A DNA stretch of 51,076 bases from Spartobacteria bacterium (GCA_021324395.1 JAJPJG010000010.1:1-51076), one strand, 5' to 3'. Positions 8,036 to 17,005 are shown, counted from the first letter of the stretch. Program-made: numbers and translations. The notes: a model not told the origin generated them from the letters alone.

Positions 8036-8797
8036 ATGCTTCGAAAATTCCTTCCGCTAATTGTTCTCGCCTTTTCCACTGTCGAAGCCGTCGCCATGCC
8101 GCAGTTCGACTGGCACAAGGAAACCTTCGCGTTTTCAAATGACACTGTCTTTGACTACGGCGTCGACGCAGCCGGCCAGCTCACGATGCACCGTAAACAA
8201 AAGGTGCCGCAATTTTCGCACCGCTGCTTCGTCTGCTGCCGCGCGGTGCTGCAGTTTCACAAATTCGCGCGCTTCGATCCCGCGCTCCCGCGCATTTCCG
8301 ACGACGCATATCGCGCGCTCATCCGGCACATCAGCCGCATCCCCGTCTGGTTGCCGGAAAAGTGCAAACGCATCGTTATTCCCGGCTACGCGAATTTCCA
8401 CGAGTTCTCCACCGCAAAAAAATTGCTGCTGCAGGAAAACCTCGGCTACTGGTTTCCGACGTATCTCCGCTATGGCAACTGGCGCATGGTCGGTCCGTTC
8501 CCGCGCTTCGGCCAGGCAAATGCCGCGCACCAACTCGAACGCGGACTCGACCGCGGCAAACTCCAGGCCGTTTACATCACGCGCTTCCCGCGCATGAACC
8601 ATTGCCTGATTTTATTTAACTACCACGCACAGCCCAACGGCGACCTGAGCTTCGACCTCTACGATCCGAACTATCCAAACGAAGTCGGCACCCTCGACTA
8701 CCGCGCAGATCAACAAAGCTTCGAGTTTCCCAAGCGCTGGTTCTGGACCGGCGGCCGTGTGAATCTCATGCGTGTCTACATTTCGCCGATCCACTAA
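8036..8797 (+). CDS. Secreted hypothetical protein, possible papain-like fold
   Basis: This 253-residue protein has a signal peptide (MLRKFLPLIVLAFSTVEAVA). The mature part has a cysteine cluster RCFVCCRAVLQFHKFA near residues 62-77. Later come MNHCLILFNYHAQPNGDLSF and then DLYDPNYP. A Cys-helix segment followed by a His and a YDPN-type segment is the order seen in papain-like Cys-His-Asp/Asn enzymes. That reading is my inference, not a recognised family. The ATG at 8036 was chosen because it begins the signal peptide; the frame is open much further upstream only as a shadow of ppk1. The gene is divergent from ppk1 with a gap of about 90 bases that must hold both promoters. Confidence 0.75.
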   Translation: MLRKFLPLIVLAFSTVEAVAMPQFDWHKETFAFSNDTVFDYGVDAAGQLTMHRKQKVPQFSHRCFVCCRAVLQFHKFARFDPALPRISDDAYRALIRHISRIPVWLPEKCKRIVIPGYANFHEFSTAKKLLLQENLGYWFPTYLRYGNWRMVGPFPRFGQANAAHQLERGLDRGKLQAVYITRFPRMNHCLILFNYHAQPNGDLSFDLYDPNYPNEVGTLDYRADQQSFEFPKRWFWTGGRVNLMRVYISPIH

Positions 8798-8863
8798 ACA
8801 TCCGTTTAAGCGTGACTCCAGTTTTTGCTTAATCGTTCCCATACGCGCTGCTAAGTAACTGCG

Positions 8864-10162
8864 GTGGCCCATTTCGCGATCTACCTGCTCTACCGCTGCG
8901 GCGCGGCGCTGATTTGCCTGTTGCCAATCAGCGTCGGGTTTCGCATTGGCGCGGTCATGGGCCGGTGCGCGTTTTATGCGCTGCCGCACTTGCGATGGCT
9001 TGCGGTGCGGAATCTGGCGCGCGCTTTTGAAGAAAAAAACGATGCGGAAATCCGCGCAATCGCACGCGAACATTTCGAGCGGCTCGGCGCTAATCTCGTC
9101 GCAAGTATTAAGCTGGCATCGATGACGCGTGAGGAAATTTTCACGCGAGTAAGCGTGGAAATTCCTGATGAAATCCGGCAACGGCGCACACGCGAACATC
9201 GCGGATGGGTCGCGATGGTTAGTCATCTCGGTGCGTGGGAACTCTTCGCGCAACTAGGCTGCATCCTGCCTGAATACAGCGTCGGCGCAATGTATCAGCC
9301 GCTGCGCAATCGCTACATCGACGCGCACATTCGCAAGCTGCGCGCCGCCGAGCAGGTGCGGCTTTTTGACCGCCGCTCTGAGTTGATGAGCGCAACGGCT
9401 TTTTTGCGCGAAATCGGCAGTGTGCTTGGCGTGCTGGTGGATCAGCATGCAGGCGACGCGGGGCTCTGGACGCCGTTCTTTGGCCGGCTGACTTCTACCT
9501 CCACGCTCGCCGCGACGCTTTCCGCACACGCCGATGCGCCGATTGTGCCGATCGCGGTTTACACGTGCGGCGTGGCGAGATGGCGGGTCGTCGTCTCGCC
9601 AATCATGGAACCTTCCCCGGAAGTTCAGCCGACCGTTACGCGCATCAATGAAGTTCTCGAAAAACAAATCCGCATCTCTCCGCAAGACTGGCTTTGGTCA
9701 CACGATCGCTGGAAAGTGCCGCGTCCTTTTTTCCTGCTCGATCATTCAGCACGCGGCATTCACGTGCCGGTCGGAACAAAGCTAAAGCCTTTCCACGTGC
9801 TAGTAGTCGAATCTGCCGTGCAAGCTATGCCTCAGTCTGCATTGCAGGCCATAAAGGAAGGACGACCGGATATGGAATTGCAAGTATGGAGCGATAACCC
9901 CATTCAAAGTCCGCTTAATGTTTTGCTACAGCAGCTAAGGGCTTTTGATGTAGTGTTTCTACTTAACGCATCGGTAAATATAGCTGTCGCGGCATGGCTG
10001 GCGCGTGTTCCGCGTCGCGTCGGATTTGGAAGTCATCCCGGTAGAGTTTTTCTAAACCAAGTTATAGCTATGGACTCTGCCAGCGCTGAAGAAAGCTATC
10101 TCGCGTTGGTTCGCGCATGTGGCGCTAACCCATCGAAACACCAACTTAGCCGTGCAGCCTGA
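8864..10162 (+). CDS. LpxL/HtrB-like acyltransferase fused to a degenerate GT9-like domain
   Basis: Residues 1-295 are a lipid A late acyltransferase-type domain. It has an N-terminal hydrophobic anchor, the HX4E catalytic box SHLGAWE (His121, Glu126 region), VDQHAGDAGLWTPFFGRLTS near 192 and WLWSHDRWKVPRP near 277. Residues 308-402 resemble the N-terminal half of heptosyltransferases (GT9), with VLVVES, LQAIKEGRPDMELQVWS, VVFLLNASVNIAVAAWLARV and PRRVGF. The usual GD motif after the first strand is missing and the second, nucleotide-binding half is absent. Start is GTG 8864. The next glycosyltransferase gene starts inside its 3' end. The acyltransferase part is well supported. The tail may be a relic or a new non-catalytic module. 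Codon use changes visibly at about 9,780. Confidence 0.85.
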   Translation: MAHFAIYLLYRCGAALICLLPISVGFRIGAVMGRCAFYALPHLRWLAVRNLARAFEEKNDAEIRAIAREHFERLGANLVASIKLASMTREEIFTRVSVEIPDEIRQRRTREHRGWVAMVSHLGAWELFAQLGCILPEYSVGAMYQPLRNRYIDAHIRKLRAAEQVRLFDRRSELMSATAFLREIGSVLGVLVDQHAGDAGLWTPFFGRLTSTSTLAATLSAHADAPIVPIAVYTCGVARWRVVVSPIMEPSPEVQPTVTRINEVLEKQIRISPQDWLWSHDRWKVPRPFFLLDHSARGIHVPVGTKLKPFHVLVVESAVQAMPQSALQAIKEGRPDMELQVWSDNPIQSPLNVLLQQLRAFDVVFLLNASVNIAVAAWLARVPRRVGFGSHPGRVFLNQVIAMDSASAEESYLALVRACGANPSKHQLSRAA

Positions 10163-11357
10163 GCTACTCGTCTTTCCGGTTGTCACCCACACCGCGCACA
10201 GCAACGCGCGCACGGGCATTCAGACCGTCACGCGCGGCGTTTGCAATGGACTCGACGCGATCTCTCCCATCGTGCCGCTGGCATGGCATGCAAGGCGCGG
10301 GTATCTGCACGGACTAAAATCGGATTGGGCTGAAAATGTCGGCAAGTATGAAATACCGAACGTGCACTTTTCTTGGCTTAATCCATATGACTGGCTGGCC
10401 TACAGTATTTCAAATGGCCGTCATTCTCATCTGCCGCTGCACCTTCATCCTAACTATCGGCGAAAGCTCTCAGGCGCATGGCTGCTTCTGCCAGAGCTGA
10501 TGGAAGGCCATGTCGCGCGAGCCATAACGAGCTATGCGCGACATTACAAAATGAAAGTCTCCACTATCTTTCACGATGCCATTCCGCTGCTTCGCCCCGA
10601 TGTCACGGAACGAAAGCCCGATGCTCATGAGAGCTACATGCGCGCCCTCGCTGAAATGGACCTCGTGCTGACGGTATCCGAAACTTCCGCGCTAGACCTA
10701 CAGCATTTTTGGAACAAGTGGAACGTCACGGCAGCGAAAGTGTGCGTCATTCCGTTACCCGCGGAAGTTCCAGGGCAGCCCCGCATTTGCAGCCCAAAGT
10801 TGGAGAGTAACGGAGCTATCCAAATTCTATGCGTCTCAACACTTGAGCCGCGCAAAAACCAGCCATTGCTCGTCGATAGCTTTCTCGATGTTGAAGCCAG
10901 ACATCCCGGACAAAAGCTGGAGCTACAATTTGTCGGTAATCGCTACCGTGCTACGCCAGAGATCGCGTGGTTTCTGAAAAGAGCAGCGAGTTTGAACAAA
11001 TCGATTACTTGGCATGAGAACATTGAATGGGATGAGCTGAGGAAACTCTATGCAACGTGCGACTTTACCGTTTACCCATCGTTCCTCGAAGGCTTCGGAC
11101 TGCCGATCATGGAAAGCCTCTGGTTCGCGCGACCGTGCGTCTGCGCTAGCTTCGGCGTGATGCAGGAAAATGCGCGCGACGGCGGCTGCCTTACCACAGA
11201 CGTCAATGACCGCAAAGCTCTGGCTAATGCAATCGAGAAGCTCGCACTGAGGCCCGAGCTTCGCGCTGAGCTATCACGACAAGCCATCCAGCGGCCGCTT
11301 ACAACGTGGCGTGACTATGCCGGCCAGGTTCTCGCGGCACTTACCGAGTCGGTATAA
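10119..11357 (+). CDS. Glycosyltransferase family 4 protein
   Basis: The protein (412 residues from GTG 10119) has the GT-B plan of family 4 glycosyltransferases. An N-terminal acceptor domain carries HSNARTGIQTVTRGV, a linker holds the strand ILCVSTLEPRKNQPLLVDSF, and the donor-binding end has YPSFLEGFGLPIMESLWFAR. The E-x7-E-type signature (EGFGLPIME) is intact, so a retaining transferase using a nucleotide sugar is expected, probably on O-antigen or exopolysaccharide. The chosen start overlaps the previous gene by 44 bases. An in-frame GTG at 10152 would give a tighter overlap and is a reasonable alternative. The gene converges on the next one with a 17-base overlap. Sugar specificity is unknown. 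Confidence 0.87.
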   Translation: MALTHRNTNLAVQPELLVFPVVTHTAHSNARTGIQTVTRGVCNGLDAISPIVPLAWHARRGYLHGLKSDWAENVGKYEIPNVHFSWLNPYDWLAYSISNGRHSHLPLHLHPNYRRKLSGAWLLLPELMEGHVARAITSYARHYKMKVSTIFHDAIPLLRPDVTERKPDAHESYMRALAEMDLVLTVSETSALDLQHFWNKWNVTAAKVCVIPLPAEVPGQPRICSPKLESNGAIQILCVSTLEPRKNQPLLVDSFLDVEARHPGQKLELQFVGNRYRATPEIAWFLKRAASLNKSITWHENIEWDELRKLYATCDFTVYPSFLEGFGLPIMESLWFARPCVCASFGVMQENARDGGCLTTDVNDRKALANAIEKLALRPELRAELSRQAIQRPLTTWRDYAGQVLAALTESV

Positions 11358-13359
11358 TCTGATCAATCCGCTCACGAATCCGTTTCGCACTAGCTTCTAC
11401 GCTCATTCGCTGGCGAATATCTTCCGCCGCGCGGCTGCCTAGCTGGGCCGCTTTATCGCGATTCTCATAGAGATACCGCATCAACTCCGCGGCGTGACTG
11501 ATATCCGGCTCAGCCCAGACATAGCCTTTCTCATATGGGCCATAATCGCGATCAATCTCGATTAACTTATAGTTCACGAGAAAGCTACTGCTTTCATTCA
11601 TGAATTCCAGGTTACCGGAATAATTAGTAGCGATCACAGGTTTGCCAAGACTCATTGCTTGAGCCATTCCAAGACCTAATCCTTCCGCGCGGTGCAGTGA
11701 CACATAGCAGTCAATTGAAGCAAACAAGGTGGCTAGTTCATCGCCGCTCATATGCTCTTCGAGAAAAAGAACATTAAGTCCACGCGCGGCTTCATGCAGA
11801 CGCTCACATCCAACGGAATCTCCCGCTGCATTGATCGACTTGATTACCAGAATAGCATCGTCCCTCGTTCTAAATGCATCGCGAAAAGCTTCGATGAGAC
11901 CTAACGGATTCTTTCGCTCAAAGACGCTGAAATAATCGAAGCTAAATAGAAAAACGAATGCGCTTTGACTTATTCCAAAGCGGGAACGATCAGGTCTAGC
12001 CTCGTCCATCAATACCGGCTGTGGGATCTTAATCACCGGAATCGGCGAAACTGCCGCAATTGCCTTACGGCAATACTCCGTCGTTACCCAAATTTCATCG
12101 TAGTAATCAAAAGCCGAGTGCCAGCGCGGCGATAGCTTCTCCAGTTCGCCATACCAAAGCGCGATGTTGTAGCGACCAGCGAAAAACCGCCGTCCCATAT
12201 CACGATGGAAGCGGCGCGCGTAGTCATAGGAAAAGGTCATCAAGTTTACCGCAAACGGATTCTGCTTAGAAAAGCCGGTGAACGTGTCGTCCCCATTTCG
12301 ATGAACCTTGCTACGGATGTTCACCAGGACATGGGGCAAACCACTCAGTTCCACCGCGCGGCAAATTCCGCGCGAAGCCTCCCCTACTCCAAACTGGCTC
12401 GCGAAAAAACCGACAACGTTGATTCCTTTCGGTAAGTCAGACGATAGCTTTTGCGGCCTTGAAGTAAGCCGGTCGAGCGATCGCTTTTGCCTTAGCGCAA
12501 GTTTTGCGAGTGCCATGCTGCTGCGCACAAATAAGCCAGGCTGCTTTGCCGGTAAGCCTAACTCATGACAGCGACGTGCACGCTGCATTTGCGCATCGCG
12601 GCGAAGATAACGCTTAATCCATGGTTTTAGCGCGATGTAGTTGCGGTCGAGATAGCGCGCGAGCAGCGCGTCATAGTCATCGGCTTGCGAAAGCGTCGCG
12701 CGATCACGCTCGGTCTGCTGTTGCGAATGCTTGCGATAAGCACAGAGAGGCTCGGCGATGAATGCGAAGCAGCCTTGCTCCAGCAGATGAAACCACATCT
12801 CGAGATCAGCCATGTGGAAGAAACTTTCGTCGAATCCGCGCTTCGCAAGGTCGCTACGAAACATCACTGCGCTAGGTCCGCCGATAAGATTGCGCTGCTC
12901 TCGCAAGCAACGCGTGATGACGCCGGTGCCGGAGCGCTGACCTGTTTCAAAGCAGCACCACTCACCGGTTCGCGCTCCTTTCTCGCCGACGAAAAGCATA
13001 GCGCTAGCTGCGAGACTGATCGCTGGATTGTGTTCAAGCAAGGCGGCCATTTTCTCGAGCGCATCGCCAGCCGACAAAAAGTCATCCGCGTGCAACGGCT
13101 TGATATATTCGCCGTTCGCTGCGTGCAGCGCGGCGTTGCGGTTACGAACCATGCCGAGATTGCCTGGATTGCGGATGAGCTTGATTCGTTCGTCATCGTA
13201 GCGTTGCGCGATTTCAAATGAGCCATCGGTCGAGCAGTCGTCGGCGATGATTAGCTCGAAATCCTCACACGTTTGCTTCAGCACCGACTCGATAGCGCGT
13301 GGCAAAAATGTGGCGTAGTTAAACACATCGAGGCAGACGCTGATCTTCGGCGAATTCAT
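11341..13359 (-). CDS. Two-domain glycosyltransferase (GT2 plus GT4)
   Basis: This 672-residue protein joins two transferases. Residues 1-250 are a GT2 GT-A domain: ISVCLDVFNYATFLPRAIES, then IIADDCSTDGS and KPLHADDF, where ADD stands for the metal-binding DXD. Residues 310-672 are a GT4-like GT-B domain with GINVVGFFASQFGVGEASRG, VFLFSFDYFSVFERKNP, HRAEGLGLGMAQAMSLGKPV and a Rossmann-type end. Such tandem enzymes add successive sugars to surface polysaccharides. It begins in a 4-base ATGA overlap with the upstream GT4 gene, so the two are translationally coupled, and its 3' end overlaps the convergent GT4 gene. Its codon use is looser than in the housekeeping genes of the window. Confidence 0.88.
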   Translation of the reverse strand: MNSPKISVCLDVFNYATFLPRAIESVLKQTCEDFELIIADDCSTDGSFEIAQRYDDERIKLIRNPGNLGMVRNRNAALHAANGEYIKPLHADDFLSAGDALEKMAALLEHNPAISLAASAMLFVGEKGARTGEWCCFETGQRSGTGVITRCLREQRNLIGGPSAVMFRSDLAKRGFDESFFHMADLEMWFHLLEQGCFAFIAEPLCAYRKHSQQQTERDRATLSQADDYDALLARYLDRNYIALKPWIKRYLRRDAQMQRARRCHELGLPAKQPGLFVRSSMALAKLALRQKRSLDRLTSRPQKLSSDLPKGINVVGFFASQFGVGEASRGICRAVELSGLPHVLVNIRSKVHRNGDDTFTGFSKQNPFAVNLMTFSYDYARRFHRDMGRRFFAGRYNIALWYGELEKLSPRWHSAFDYYDEIWVTTEYCRKAIAAVSPIPVIKIPQPVLMDEARPDRSRFGISQSAFVFLFSFDYFSVFERKNPLGLIEAFRDAFRTRDDAILVIKSINAAGDSVGCERLHEAARGLNVLFLEEHMSGDELATLFASIDCYVSLHRAEGLGLGMAQAMSLGKPVIATNYSGNLEFMNESSSFLVNYKLIEIDRDYGPYEKGYVWAEPDISHAAELMRYLYENRDKAAQLGSRAAEDIRQRMSVEASAKRIRERIDQIIPTR

Positions 13360-14459
13360 CGTGCGATTTCGGCGTAAAGTGCGAGAAACTGCTCCACGTT
13401 TTGCGCAAAGGTATGCTCCTGAGCGAGCGTTCGCGCCGCGCGGCTCATCTGCGTGCGCAATTCCGAATCGAGCAGTGTTTCCATTTTTTGCGCGAGCGCT
13501 GAGGCATCGGCAGCATCGATGATGTAACCTTGCGCGCCATCACGCATGAGTCCTGATGCGCCGTTGAAATGTGATGTGATTACGGGCAAGCCGCTTGCGA
13601 GCGCTTCCAGCGTGACGAGACTGCACGGGTCATACCACGTCGGATGCACGCAAACATCGGCCGCAGCGTAGATCGGCCGCATGTCCGTGACGGCATTTTG
13701 AAAACAGACGCGACTCTCGATCTTTAACCGTTTCGTCAAGCGCACGAATGGTTGAACGCGATCGCTGCCAACAATCAAAGCGCGCGTGTTTTTATCCGGC
13801 AATTTTGCGAATGCGCGGAGGAACGTTGCGGCGTTTTTCAATTTCAGGTTGTGCGCGACCAGAAGAAAAACTGTTTCGTCTGCGAGCCCGAATTGTTCGC
13901 GTGCCTTGTTGCGCATTTGCGACCGCGGCGAAAAACAGTCCGTGTTCACGCCGTTGTAAATCACTCGCAAACGCGATGCATCGATCCCGTGCAGCATCTG
14001 AAAATGACGGCGCACCAATTCCGAAACACAGACGATGATGCCGCGTGACTTGTCGCGACGTCGCACAATTTCGCGCTGCTCGCGGTAACGTTTTTCGCGC
14101 CAAAAACGAATGCGGCGCCACGCGGGAATGCGAAGGAGATTGTGTTCCTGCGCGGCAATCGATGAGCCGCCGTGCGGATGAAAAATATCGCCGAACCAGC
14201 CGAAACCCATGTCGTGCGTAATGTCCGTGTGCAATTCGCAGAGATGCTTTTCGAGCAATTCCGCGCGCTTGATCGGCGATGGGTCGAAAGGCAGTCGATG
14301 CTCGCGAATGCCCGCCGGTGCTTGATTTGCGGCGAAGTGGAACGCGACGACATGCACTTCGTGACCACGTTGAAGCAAGGCTTGCGCAAATTGCCATGTC
14401 CATTGTTCAAGCCCGCCGCGTTGTGGATCGAACGATTCGAGCGCCAGCGCAACTTTCAT
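13356..14459 (-). CDS. Glycosyltransferase family 4 protein
   Basis: The protein is 367 residues from the ATG at 14457-14459. It begins VALALESFDPQRGGLEQWTW, the glycine-rich acceptor loop of GT4 enzymes. It contains RVIYNGVNTDCFSPRSQ, then VFLLVAHNLKLKNAATFLRA and HPTWYDPCSLVTLEALASGL, the donor-binding E-x7-E region. It resembles the WaaG-like and RfaB-like branch that decorates LPS core, judging by the opening and the YNGVNTD segment; this is not specific. The start shares one base with the stop of the upstream membrane transferase (TGATG), and the 3' end overlaps the next gene by four bases. These three genes therefore form one tightly packed operon. Confidence 0.88.
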   Translation of the reverse strand: MKVALALESFDPQRGGLEQWTWQFAQALLQRGHEVHVVAFHFAANQAPAGIREHRLPFDPSPIKRAELLEKHLCELHTDITHDMGFGWFGDIFHPHGGSSIAAQEHNLLRIPAWRRIRFWREKRYREQREIVRRRDKSRGIIVCVSELVRRHFQMLHGIDASRLRVIYNGVNTDCFSPRSQMRNKAREQFGLADETVFLLVAHNLKLKNAATFLRAFAKLPDKNTRALIVGSDRVQPFVRLTKRLKIESRVCFQNAVTDMRPIYAAADVCVHPTWYDPCSLVTLEALASGLPVITSHFNGASGLMRDGAQGYIIDAADASALAQKMETLLDSELRTQMSRAARTLAQEHTFAQNVEQFLALYAEIAR

Positions 14460-15592
14460 CAGTGAACCCAATACCAAAGCGCAAATCTGGCCATGCAAAA
14501 GCAACTGAATGCCAAGCCGCCCAATACACAGATCCATTCAACGACACGTCCGCGCAATGCGCGCGCGAGCACGATGTAGACGGGGAAAAGCGCAAATCCA
14601 TAGCGCCCGATCGAGCAAAGCGGTCTTACGCACATATTAAACCAAAAGATAACGTTTGCAAAAACTGCGTAGCTGCATCGTGTCCAGAACCAGCACGCCG
14701 CGCAGACCGCGATTAGAAAAAACGCGCCGAAAATCTCCATGTGTGTGCCGGTGGTATGCCATGGCAAAACGAAATGGCGTTCCCATGCGCTTTGTGAAAT
14801 CGGCAACACAAGCCATGTGCCAAACCAGTAGCGCAGAGCGCAAACGTGCGCGGAAAACGCGAGTCCAGGAAACAGCACTGTCGACGCATCAACGCGCTTG
14901 CGCCGCTGCTGCCAGTATTCAACCGCAAGACCGCAGGTGAGCAGAAAACCCTGCACGCGCGAGATTCCAGCGAATGCGCCAAACAGGCCGGCGATCCACC
15001 ATTTTCCACGACGCGCGAAATAAAATGCGGCGATGGTCGTCAGCAAAAAAATGCTCTCCGTGTAAACCGCGGAGAAAAAAATCGTCATCGGCAGAACGAG
15101 TGCGTAAAGCATCGCGCGGCTCGCGATTTTTTCGTCGTGATCGAGGCGAATGAGTTTGTGAAGCAGCGCGAGCGCGGCAACCAGCGATACGTTTGAAATA
15201 AGAATGCCAGCTATAACGATCGCGCGCTGATCCATTCGCCAATTCGGCTTTGCGATCCATCGCATCAGCATCGGGTAGAGCGGGAAAAAACCAGTATTGC
15301 ACTGCTCGCCGGGTTTGAACTCATAGCCGTCGAGCGCAATGCTCATATACCAGCCCGTGTCCCAGCGCGCCCACATGTTGACGAGCGCGAGGCCGGGACT
15401 CCGTAGATATTGCGCGTGCGTATTGTAGCCAATCGGCCCGCCGGAGCCGCTCGCGCGAATTTCCCAGCCTTCCCAACTCGGCGGATCGGCCCATGCGAGC
15501 GCCCACCAACCGACGAAGCAGAGAAGCAGCCGCGTCACAAAAAAAGGCGCGATAATGTCGCGCAGAAACCAACGCGGGATGGTGAATTTCAC
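14459..15592 (-). CDS. PIG-V-like polytopic membrane glycosyltransferase
   Basis: This 377-residue integral membrane protein has about eight to ten hydrophobic spans. After the first span, a periplasmic loop carries NMWARWDTGWYMSIALDGYE followed by NTGFFPLYPMLMRW. The WD-x-W-Y and FFPLYP motifs are the ones seen in PIG-V-like GT-C mannosyltransferases, which use a lipid-linked sugar and add it outside the cytoplasmic membrane. The acidic residue of the WARWD loop is the likely catalytic base by analogy. It is the first gene of the minus-strand glycosyltransferase operon, and the next gene starts at its stop. The substrate is presumably a lipid-linked glycan made by its neighbours. Confidence 0.8.
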   Translation of the reverse strand: MKFTIPRWFLRDIIAPFFVTRLLLCFVGWWALAWADPPSWEGWEIRASGSGGPIGYNTHAQYLRSPGLALVNMWARWDTGWYMSIALDGYEFKPGEQCNTGFFPLYPMLMRWIAKPNWRMDQRAIVIAGILISNVSLVAALALLHKLIRLDHDEKIASRAMLYALVLPMTIFFSAVYTESIFLLTTIAAFYFARRGKWWIAGLFGAFAGISRVQGFLLTCGLAVEYWQQRRKRVDASTVLFPGLAFSAHVCALRYWFGTWLVLPISQSAWERHFVLPWHTTGTHMEIFGAFFLIAVCAACWFWTRCSYAVFANVIFWFNMCVRPLCSIGRYGFALFPVYIVLARALRGRVVEWICVLGGLAFSCFCMARFALWYWVH

Positions 15593-15690
15593 CGCTGCGT
15601 TTTGCAGGAGGCGAGCATGCGCGGCAATGTAATTTCGCTTTTTGCGAATGCGTGATTGCGTCGCGGGAGACGGCTGCTAATTAAAACGGA

Positions 15691-16509
15691 GTGACGCGCA
15701 AGCCCCTCAAAATTCGAAACCTCACACTCGGCGGAAAAGAGCCGCTGCTTATCCTCGGGCCATGCGTGATCGAGTCGGAAAAATTTGTCTGGCGCATGGC
15801 GCGCAAGCTTAAGCAGATCGCGGCGGACACCGGCGTGCAGTTCATTTTCAAAGCTTCTTACGACAAGGCGAATCGCACGTCAGTGAAATCGTTTCGCGGA
15901 ATCGGTGTTGAGGAAGGCTGCGGGCTCCTCGCAGCGATCGGCGAGGATCTCGGTGTGCCGGTCACGACCGATGTCCACACCGGGAGTGATGCGTTAACAG
16001 CTGGAAAATTCATCGATGTGCTGCAAATCCCGGCGTTTCTTTGCCGACAGACCGACTTGATCAAGGCAGCGACGGAAACCGGCCGCATCGTGAATGTGAA
16101 AAAAGGACAATTTCTCGCGCCGTGGGATTTGAAAAATATCGCGGAAAAAATCCGCAGCTTCGGAGGCGACAAATTTTTCTTCACGGAACGCGGCGCAACC
16201 TTCGGCTACAACAATCTCGTCGCGGACATGCGCTCGCTTTATTGGATTCGCGAAGCTGGTTTTCACGTTGTTTTCGATGCGACGCATTCCGTGCAACGAC
16301 CCGGCGGCGCGGGCACGAGCACTTCCGGCGACGGCGCGCTCGCGCCGGTGCTCGCGCGCGCAGCGATGGCCGCCGGTTGCGACGGTATTTTTATCGAGAC
16401 GCACGAAGATCCGGGCAAAGCGCTTTCCGACGGGCCGAATCAAATTCCATTGGCCAAGCTGCCGAAAATTCTGAAACAGTTAAAGGCGATTCATGAGACT
16501 GTTCGTTAG
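15691..16509 (+). CDS. kdsA: KDO-8-phosphate synthase
   Basis: This 272-residue protein condenses phosphoenolpyruvate and arabinose 5-phosphate into KDO 8-phosphate for the LPS inner core. Family segments seen are LLILGPCVIESE, FKASYDKANRTS, TDVHTGSDA, LQIPAFLCRQTDL, VKKGQFLAPWD, TERGATFGYNNLVADMRSL, FDATHSVQRPGG and FIETHEDPGKALSDGPN. GTG at 15691 is the only possible start, since an in-frame TAA lies three codons upstream. A weak Shine-Dalgarno-like ACGGAG abuts it. It heads a same-strand run with the LPS transport genes; the next gene starts inside its last 17 bases. Its presence strongly implies an LPS-bearing outer membrane. Confidence 0.96.
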   Translation: MTRKPLKIRNLTLGGKEPLLILGPCVIESEKFVWRMARKLKQIAADTGVQFIFKASYDKANRTSVKSFRGIGVEEGCGLLAAIGEDLGVPVTTDVHTGSDALTAGKFIDVLQIPAFLCRQTDLIKAATETGRIVNVKKGQFLAPWDLKNIAEKIRSFGGDKFFFTERGATFGYNNLVADMRSLYWIREAGFHVVFDATHSVQRPGGAGTSTSGDGALAPVLARAAMAAGCDGIFIETHEDPGKALSDGPNQIPLAKLPKILKQLKAIHETVR

Positions 16510-17005
16510 CCTCGCCCTGGCTTTCGCGATCGCGTTTGTCTCCGCAAACGACGCGATGGCGAAAGGCGGCAAAAAGAAAAAATCGAAAGGCGCGCAGACC
16601 GACGAAAACGCGCCGAAGTTCAACATCCCGATTCCAGTCGGCCACAGCGCCGAGGGCATCACGCTGCCGTATTTTGACGAGCACGGAAAATTGCAGATGA
16701 ATTTTAAAATCGAGTCGGCGACGCGTTCGGACAACGATCATTTGCAGATGATGCAGGCGCAGGTGGAGACGTATGACCAGGATGGTAAAATGGAAATGCA
16801 CATCGATATGCCGCGCTCGGTGCTCGACTTGAATACCAAGATCGTTACAAGTGATATTCCGGTCACGATCCGGCGCTCGGATTTCGAAGTGACCGGCGAC
16901 ACGATGCGTTTTAACACCGAAACGCGGGCCGGTGTCATGATCGGAAAAGTCCGAATGCTGATCTACAACCGCGACGAAATGTCGGAAGAAAAAAAGAATG
17001 AGTAA
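16493..17005 (+). CDS. LptC-like exported protein
   Basis: This 170-residue protein has a signal peptide (MRLFVSLALAFAIAFVSA) and a lysine-rich linker at about residues 25-35. The remainder is a short beta-rich domain: ITLPYFDEHGKLQMNFKIES, a repeat of acidic and hydrophobic strands, and TIRRSDFEVTGDTMRFNTET near residue 125. This strand pattern, and its place directly before an LptA-like gene and lptB, fit LptC, the inner-membrane subunit that passes LPS to LptA. Its signal peptide may be cleaved rather than serve as the usual LptC anchor, so the assignment is by context and pattern. It overlaps kdsA upstream by 17 bases and lptA downstream by 8. Confidence 0.7.
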   Translation: MRLFVSLALAFAIAFVSANDAMAKGGKKKKSKGAQTDENAPKFNIPIPVGHSAEGITLPYFDEHGKLQMNFKIESATRSDNDHLQMMQAQVETYDQDGKMEMHIDMPRSVLDLNTKIVTSDIPVTIRRSDFEVTGDTMRFNTETRAGVMIGKVRMLIYNRDEMSEEKKNE

